Assembly: GCA_902826025.1 (NCBI GenBank)
Contig: CADEDH010000011.1
Location: 41,854 to 105,853, forward strand
DNA length: 64,000 nt
Reading direction: 5' to 3'
Source: an uncultured Actinomycetes bacterium
GTDB taxonomy: Bacteria; Actinomycetota; Acidimicrobiia; Acidimicrobiales; SZUA-35
Shown: one piece after another, positions 59,126 through 64,000 of the stretch
Numbering within the stretch: position 1 is the first letter of the stretch
Layout of the letters: each line of letters starts with the position of its first letter
The notes under the pieces: model-generated
What the model saw: only the letters and a program-made list of their open reading frames with translations
Databases searched by the model: none
Told to the model about the DNA's origin: nothing
Translations under genes and position numbers: made by a program

Positions 59126-62098
59126 ATGCCCGATGCGCTATCCCGGTTTGTCGTCGATGCTGGGGGCGCGATGATGGAGTCCGTGTCCAGACGTATGTCC
59201 AGTGGCCACCACGTCGGCCGTGCCGACGAGCTGGCGGTCGGGCAGGCCGTACTGCAACGGATCCTCGACGGCGGATCGAGCGACACGGCCCAGGTGCTGT
59301 TGATCACCGGTGAGGCCGGTATCGGCAAGACCCGCTTGCTCGACGAACTGCTCGATCGGGCCAGGAGCGCAGGAGCGATCACCGGATGCGGGCGATGCCT
59401 GGAGCACGGTGGGGAGGTCCGTCCGCTCAGCGCGGTGACCGAACTCGTGGCCGACCTGGGCCTGGCGCAGAGGTCGACCGACACGGCCACGCAGCCGGCG
59501 ACCACCGGCGCCGCGTCGAGGGCCGGGCCGGCCGACGCATCGGCTCAACTCTTCGACGACGTCCGATCGCTGCTGCGAAATCTGTCGAGGCGAGGTCCAG
59601 CCGTTGTGGCGATCGAGGACCTCCACTGGGCTGACCACACCACCCGGAACCTGGTGTCGGAACTGGCTCGGCTCCGCGGCTTGGACCGGATCCTCCTGGT
59701 CGCCACGTTCCGCAGCGACGAACTCCACCGCCGCCACCCGCTGCTTCCCCTGTTGGCCGACCTGGAGCATGCAGCGAGACCGGAGCGGATCGACCTGGAA
59801 CCACTGAACCCTGACGAGATGACCCAACTCGCCGAAGCGATCCTCGACACGTCGCTCGACCCGGGACGGAGCCGGGAGCTGCATCGGCGCAGCGGCGGGA
59901 ACCCGTTCTACGCCGAGGAACTGCTCGCCGCCGCCGACTCCGGGGCCGATCGGCTGCCGGCCGGCGTCCGGCACGTGATCATGGCCCGCAGCCAGAGCCT
60001 CGAGCCTGGCGCGCTGGCGTGCCTCCAGGCTGCCTCCACGCTGGCCGCTCCCATGGACTCCCAGGTGCTGGGAGCCACGGCCGCGCTGGCCCCCGACAGA
60101 GCACGGGATGCGATAGACGCACTGTGCCGCGAACGGTTCCTCGTCGAGGGCCGAGACGGATTCCGGTTCCGACATGAGCTGGTGAGAGAGGTCTTCCTCG
60201 ACGAACTCCTCCCGGGCGAGCGGGCCGAACTGTTCGCCCGAGCCGCTCAGGCCCTGGGGACGCACCGCCCGGAGCGGCTCGGAGAGATGGCTCGGCTCCA
60301 CCTCAACGCAGCTCAGCTGCCCGAAGCTCTGGCGACCTCGGTGCGCGCCGCCGAAGCAGCAGGAGCGATCGGGGCGTCCGCCGAGGCCAGCCAGCACTAC
60401 GGTCGGGCCCTCGACCTCTGGGCTCGGGTCGATCACGCTGGCGACGTGGCCGGACTGTCCCACGTTCGCCTGTTGCGACGGGCCGCCGAGGTGGCTGACC
60501 GGGCCCGGCTTTTCGACCTGGCCGTGGAGCTGGCCCGCAAGGCCGTCGCCGAGGCAGCCGAAACCCGTGATCACTTCGAGGAGGGGGCGGCCCAATTCGA
60601 CCTGTCCGCCTACCTGTGGAACGCCAGCCTCCCTGGCATGGAGGATGCCATCGAGCGGGCTCTCGAGCTGCTCCCCCGGGAACAACCGTCGGTCGAACGG
60701 GCCGGGGTGGAGCTCCGAGTGGCCAGGTGGGCCGCCTTCACCGGCGATCCCGGCGCCGACGACGCGCTGGAAGCCGTCGCAGCAATGGCCGCCGAGCTTG
60801 GCGAGCGGGGTATCGAGACCACGGCCCGAGCCCATATCGGCTATCAGCGGGCCAAGCTCGGCGACGAGAGCGCCATCGAGAACCTGCGGGAAGGGGTGAG
60901 CCGGGCCGCGACCATCGGCGATGGACGGGCCGCCCTGACGACCGCCATCAACCTCTCCGACGTCCTGGTCAACCTCGGCCGCTACGACGAAGCGTCGGCG
61001 TGGCACGACGAAGGATCTGCGACGGCCGAACGCTACGCCCTCGGTGACACATCGGGCGTCATCTTCCAAGGCAACGTCCTCCTGGCCCTGGAACCGCTGG
61101 GCAGATGGGACGAGGCGGCGAAGATCGTCGACGACATCAGCCGACGACTCACCCCCGAGACGATGCACCGCTGGGCCACCGCCTTCCTCGGATGGACCCA
61201 GATCCAGATCCACCGAGGCAATCATGCCGAGGTCGCGGACAGCTACCTACGAGGTCTCGACATGTGGCGGACCGGCTACTACGGCAGCGACCTCATACCG
61301 CTCGGGACCGGCCTGATCGAGCTGGCCGCGGCGGGGACAGTGGACCCGATCGACGCCGCAACGGTCGGAGCCTGGCTCGATCACATTCGCCCCGGCGACT
61401 CCCTGCTCGCCGCCCGGCTCGTGGCGGTGGCCGCCCGACACGTGATCCCACCCCCCGGAGTAGCCCAGCACGAGCCGACGATCGACACCGTCCACAGCTG
61501 GATAGACCGACTCCAGTGCGCCACCGGTGACTACAGCGTCGTCCCACCAGTGCTCGAAGCCTGGCTCGAACAGGCTCGGGCCGAGTTGGCGGAGGCAGTC
61601 GGCCGAACGACCACCGAACAATGGGCCGACCTGGCCTCGGTCTGGGACGAGATCGGATGCCCGTTCTTTGCCGCCGACGCTCGATACCGACAAGCCGACG
61701 CCCTACTCCGCGCCGGCGGCGGTCGCTCGAGCGGGGATCGACACCTCGCCACCGGGCTCCTCACCCACGCCCGTCGCACGGCCGAAGCGCTCGGCGCCAG
61801 GCCCCTACGCCGGAACACAGACGATCTCGCCCGACGGGCCCGTCTCCGGCTCGACGCTACGGACACCGACCAGCTCCAGGTTGCCGCTGAGCCATCACCC
61901 TTCGGGCTGACCGACCGGGAGGTCCAGGTGCTCCGGCTGGTCAACGAGGGCCAGTCCAACGGGCAGATCGCGGCGAAGCTCTTCATCAGCATCAAGACGG
62001 TCAGCGTCCACGTGTCCAGCATCCTTCGCAAGCTCGGAGCAGCCAACCGAATCGAAGCCGCCGCAATCGCGAGACGCCACCAACTCCTGAACCGCTGA
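59126..62098 (+). CDS. LAL-family LuxR transcriptional regulator
   Basis: 990 residues. N-terminal AAA-type ATPase with Walker A GEAGIGKT and Walker B VVAIEDLHWAD, a long helical TPR-like middle, and a C-terminal LuxR HTH (LTDREVQVLRLVNEGQSN, IKTVSVHVSSILRKLGA). LAL regulators are ATP-dependent activators induced by small molecules. ATG 59126 follows GAGGGGGG closely; ATG 59171 or 59174 is an alternative. Divergent from the OsmC/methyltransferase/monooxygenase operon, which it probably activates. Confidence 0.9.
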   Translation: MPDALSRFVVDAGGAMMESVSRRMSSGHHVGRADELAVGQAVLQRILDGGSSDTAQVLLITGEAGIGKTRLLDELLDRARSAGAITGCGRCLEHGGEVRPLSAVTELVADLGLAQRSTDTATQPATTGAASRAGPADASAQLFDDVRSLLRNLSRRGPAVVAIEDLHWADHTTRNLVSELARLRGLDRILLVATFRSDELHRRHPLLPLLADLEHAARPERIDLEPLNPDEMTQLAEAILDTSLDPGRSRELHRRSGGNPFYAEELLAAADSGADRLPAGVRHVIMARSQSLEPGALACLQAASTLAAPMDSQVLGATAALAPDRARDAIDALCRERFLVEGRDGFRFRHELVREVFLDELLPGERAELFARAAQALGTHRPERLGEMARLHLNAAQLPEALATSVRAAEAAGAIGASAEASQHYGRALDLWARVDHAGDVAGLSHVRLLRRAAEVADRARLFDLAVELARKAVAEAAETRDHFEEGAAQFDLSAYLWNASLPGMEDAIERALELLPREQPSVERAGVELRVARWAAFTGDPGADDALEAVAAMAAELGERGIETTARAHIGYQRAKLGDESAIENLREGVSRAATIGDGRAALTTAINLSDVLVNLGRYDEASAWHDEGSATAERYALGDTSGVIFQGNVLLALEPLGRWDEAAKIVDDISRRLTPETMHRWATAFLGWTQIQIHRGNHAEVADSYLRGLDMWRTGYYGSDLIPLGTGLIELAAAGTVDPIDAATVGAWLDHIRPGDSLLAARLVAVAARHVIPPPGVAQHEPTIDTVHSWIDRLQCATGDYSVVPPVLEAWLEQARAELAEAVGRTTTEQWADLASVWDEIGCPFFAADARYRQADALLRAGGGRSSGDRHLATGLLTHARRTAEALGARPLRRNTDDLARRARLRLDATDTDQLQVAAEPSPFGLTDREVQVLRLVNEGQSNGQIAAKLFISIKTVSVHVSSILRKLGAANRIEAAAIARRHQLLNR

Positions 62099-62133
62099 GC
62101 CGAAGCGAGCGAACAGGACGGGTGGCCACTCCG

Positions 62134-62748
62134 TCATAGTCCGACCAGGCGCCGGCCATCGGTTGCCAGCCGGTGGAGGAGGCCGGGGTCGAGGCGGGCC
62201 TTGGCCAGCACCATGAGTCCTTCCATGTGGGCGATCACGGCGGTGGCAGCCTGGGCCGGCTCGACACCGGAACCGATTTCACCGGTCGCCCGGCCCTCCT
62301 CGATGGCCGCTGCCACCATCGCCACCATCTCGTCGAAGACGGCGACGACGCGGGCCCTGATGACAGGGTCGCGAGTGGACAGCTCGGTGGCGAAATTCCC
62401 GAAGCGGCACCCGCGCACGCCGTCGCCCTCGTCCAATGTGAGCCGGTGGATGGCGGCCAACCCCTCCACATAGGCGTCGAGCCGCTCGACGAACGGGCCC
62501 TCGCCCCCGAAGGTCGGCTCGAACAAGATGCTGCGCACACGCTCCCATGCTCGGTCGAGCATGGCCTCGGCCAACGCCGCCTTCGACGGCCACCAGTGGT
62601 AGAAGCTGCCTTTCGGCGCGCCGGCCTCGGCACAGAGCTCGGCGATGCCGACCGCCTCGTAGCCCCGTTCCCACATGAGCCGGTCGGCGGCGTCGAGGAG
62701 GCGCTCGCGGGTTGCGGTCCGGGCGGGCGCTGCGGGCCGGGGAGTCAC
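62134..62748 (-). CDS. TetR-family transcriptional regulator
   Basis: 204 residues. The N-terminal HTH reads GIAELCAEAGAPKGSFYHWW followed by PSKAALAEAML, the textbook TetR signature. The C-terminal ligand domain includes GCRFGNFATELS, as in the TetR_C_11/AcrR-like group. Start is GTG 62748. It is divergent from the probable selenoprotein gene with 39 bp between starts, so it is the likely regulator of that gene. Confidence 0.9.
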   Translation of the reverse strand: MTPRPAAPARTATRERLLDAADRLMWERGYEAVGIAELCAEAGAPKGSFYHWWPSKAALAEAMLDRAWERVRSILFEPTFGGEGPFVERLDAYVEGLAAIHRLTLDEGDGVRGCRFGNFATELSTRDPVIRARVVAVFDEMVAMVAAAIEEGRATGEIGSGVEPAQAATAVIAHMEGLMVLAKARLDPGLLHRLATDGRRLVGL

Positions 62749-62760
62749 GGCATGGATTCT

Positions 62761-62778
62761 ACTAGACCGGTCGACTAG
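62761..62778. promoter_or_regulatory. ACTAG-ACCGGT-CGACTAG, candidate TetR operator
   Basis: A GACCGGTC palindrome (62765-62772) flanked by CTAG on both sides fills the gap between the TetR and selenoprotein genes and overlaps the TAGCCT box. Position suits repression of both genes. Confidence 0.45.
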
Positions 62779-62781
62779 CCT
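62776..62781 (+). promoter_or_regulatory. TAGCCT -10-like box, selenoprotein gene
   Basis: TAGCCT followed by 6 nt and ATG 62788; no Shine-Dalgarno. Confidence 0.45.
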
Positions 62782-62787
62782 GCCACC

Positions 62788-63948
62788 ATGAGCGCTGACG
62801 AGGAGATCCGAGCCCGGTTGTCGGGCCTGCCGGCACCGACGTTCGACCCGATCGCAACAACCGTCGCCCCTCCCCTGGCCGAAGCCCGGGTGGCGATCGT
62901 GACCACGGCCGGGCTTCGGCCGGCGGGCGAAGTGAATCTCTGGCGGCCGGGTGACTTCTCCTTCACCGTCCTGCCCGCCGAAGGCCGGGACTTCCAGCTG
63001 TCACATTTCAGCCCGAACTTCGATCGGGCCGGGATCACAGCCGATCTCAACGTCGTGCTGCCCTCCGACCGCCTGGCCGAGCTGGCCGCAGCGGGGACGA
63101 TCGGCTCGGTGGCCACCAACCATCTCTCGTTCATGGGCGCCCAGACCGACGAGACCTTCTCCACCCTCCGGCTCGACACCGGCCCGGCCGCGGCCAAGCT
63201 GCTCCGCGACGACGGAGTCGACGTCGTCCTCCTCACCCCCGTTTGACCCCTCTGTACGCGCACCGTGGGTGTGCTCGCACATGTGCTCGAAGCGGCGGGA
63301 CTGGCCACAGTCGGCATATCGCTGATCAGAGGCCAGGCGGAGACCGTCCGGGCCCCCCGCATGCTGCACTGCCAGTTCCCGCTCGGCCGGCCCCTGGGCC
63401 GTCCCGACGACCCCGACTTCCAGCACGACGTCCTACGCCGGGCCTTCGCCCTCCTCCCCCGCACCGACGTGCCGGTGCTCGAAGACCACCCCATGGTGAT
63501 CGACGACGAGACCGACGCCCCGCTGGCCTGCTCGCTGCCGCCCCGGTTCGATCCGGCGCTGCCCGCAGCGCTCGACGAAGTGGCCGGGCTACGCGCCGCC
63601 TACGACCGGCAGCTGGCCCGCAGCGGCCGGACCCTGGTGGGCCGGACCGCCGGGGCCGACGGGATCGCCGGGCTGGTGGAGAAGTTCCTGCGCCTGGCCG
63701 ACGGCGCGCCGCTCGATGAGGTCGGCCTGTCGGGCAGCGAGGCCATCGCCGCCGCCCAGGACGTCCGGGCCTTCTACGAGGAGGCGGCGCTGGCCCTGGC
63801 CGACCACACCCCGGCCGCCCGCCAGGCCGAGTCGTGGTTCTACACCGCCACCGAGACCGGCCGGACGCTCAAGGCGGCCCGCGACCGGCTCGAGGCAGAC
63901 GGCGGGGAGCGCAACGTGTGGTACTACCTGACACCAGCTTCGCAGTGA
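62788..63948 (+). CDS. probable selenoprotein, PrdB/GrdB-like reductase family, in-frame TGA = Sec153
   Basis: Read through TGA 63244-63246, one frame of 387 codons gives a 386-residue protein. Before the TGA: VAIVTTAGLRPAGEV, LSHFSPNFDRAG, TNHLSFMGAQ and DGVDVVLLTPV. After it, the same protein resumes: P-L-C-T-RTVGVLAHVLEAAG, LATVGISLIRGQ, and a C-terminal ~230-residue helical extension. In the glycine/betaine/sarcosine/D-proline reductase selenoprotein B family this position is Sec or Cys in a U/C-P-x-C context, and PrdB carries Sec near residue 152. A SECIS-like hairpin follows. Conventional callers would split it at 63246. A nonsense mutation is the alternative. Substrate and partner subunits are unknown. 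Confidence 0.78.
63258..63274 (+). promoter_or_regulatory. SECIS-like stem-loop
   Basis: GCGCAC (63258-63263), loop CGTGG (63264-63268), GTGTGC (63269-63274); six pairs including one G-U. The stem starts 11 nt after the TGA and the apical loop 17 nt after it, with G as the second loop base. These match the spacing and loop rules I know for bacterial SECIS elements. High G+C makes chance hairpins common. Confidence 0.55.
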
Positions 63949-63979
63949 CACCAGCTTCGCAGTGACACCTGCTTCGCAG
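63929..63979 (+). repeat. 17 bp tandem repeat, three copies, over the selenoprotein stop
   Basis: TGACACCAGCTTCGCAG at 63929-63945 and 63946-63962, then one copy with a single change at 63963-63979. The gene's stop TGA (63946-63948) is the start of the second copy, and the copies shift the repeated TGA through all three frames. Confidence 0.85.
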
Positions 63980-64000
63980 TGACGGGGGCCGCCCCGCCGT

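Noticed and set aside
59138..61225. 695-codon open frame antisense to the LAL regulator
   Set aside because: Low-complexity translation, and the plus strand encodes Walker A/B and a LuxR HTH across the same bases.
52529..64000. Prophage or integrative element using tRNA-Leu
   Set aside because: No integrase, no phage genes and no second copy of the tRNA 3' end found by reading; kept only as a possible old island.

Overview
This is a 64 kb chromosomal window of very high G+C (roughly 70% by eye, falling in one stretch). It has short intergenic gaps, many GTG starts and a typical actinobacterial gene set: LAL-type LuxR regulator, F420-type luciferase-like monooxygenase, one-TM Ser/Thr kinase and an actinobacterial DapC-like aminotransferase. 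I read it as an uncultured high-G+C actinobacterium, possibly Acidimicrobiia-like. There is no rRNA or marker gene here to prove this. About 58 protein genes, one tRNA-Leu(TAG) and one or two gene remnants are supported. No integrase, transposase, CRISPR array or phage structural gene is visible.

Layout. 1-7.4 kb: catabolic genes (cut-off 8-oxoguanine deaminase-like amidohydrolase, APH-fold kinase, Rhizobium etli AV-type asparaginase, then a tight operon of FAH-family hydrolase, Rieske oxygenase and glutamine-synthetase-like ligase). 7.4-13.1 kb: subtilase, epimerase, an AraC regulator divergent from a DUF2000 protein, and a LinB-like haloalkane dehalogenase. 13.1-24.8 kb: an Anbu locus, consisting of an Anbu proteasome-like peptidase, a transglutaminase-DUF2126 amidoligase fusion, a class II amidotransferase-transglutaminase fusion and an ATP-grasp-alpha-E fusion, interleaved with glutaminase, an AHL-lactonase-like MBL protein and a luciferase-like enzyme. 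24.9-40.9 kb: mixed metabolism (two aldehyde dehydrogenases, lumazine synthase, aminotransferase, FAH hydrolase, glutathionyl-hydroquinone reductase type, Nudix, nitroreductase, SDR) and envelope lipoproteins. 41-44.2 kb: cobalt-type nitrile hydratase (beta, alpha, activator) followed by a convergent MFS transporter. 44.2-52.6 kb: a kinase and a partner protein that share an extracytoplasmic domain, a beta-propeller-like lipoprotein, PPTase, TrmA/RumA-type RNA methyltransferase, rpe, clpP and tRNA-Leu. 52.7-62.1 kb: an accessory-looking stretch with lower G+C in part, a broken macro-domain gene, and an FMO/OsmC/methyltransferase/OsmC operon divergent from a 990-residue LAL regulator. 62.1-64 kb: TetR regulator divergent from a probable selenoprotein.

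The most exciting observation is at 62788-63948. An in-frame TGA (63244-63246) joins two halves of one PrdB/GrdB-family reductase-like protein, in a U-P-L-C context. A stem-loop begins 11 nt after the TGA and has a G in its apical loop, as expected of a bacterial SECIS. The second is the complete Anbu/ATP-grasp/transglutaminase system with unusual fusions, including a class II amidotransferase domain whose position-2 nucleophile is Ser instead of Cys.

Two window-wide patterns recur. First, about 18 genes carry a TANNNT box 6-9 nt before the start codon, which suggests widespread leaderless transcription. Second, convergent gene ends are marked by large palindromes or by tandem duplications that include the stop codon.
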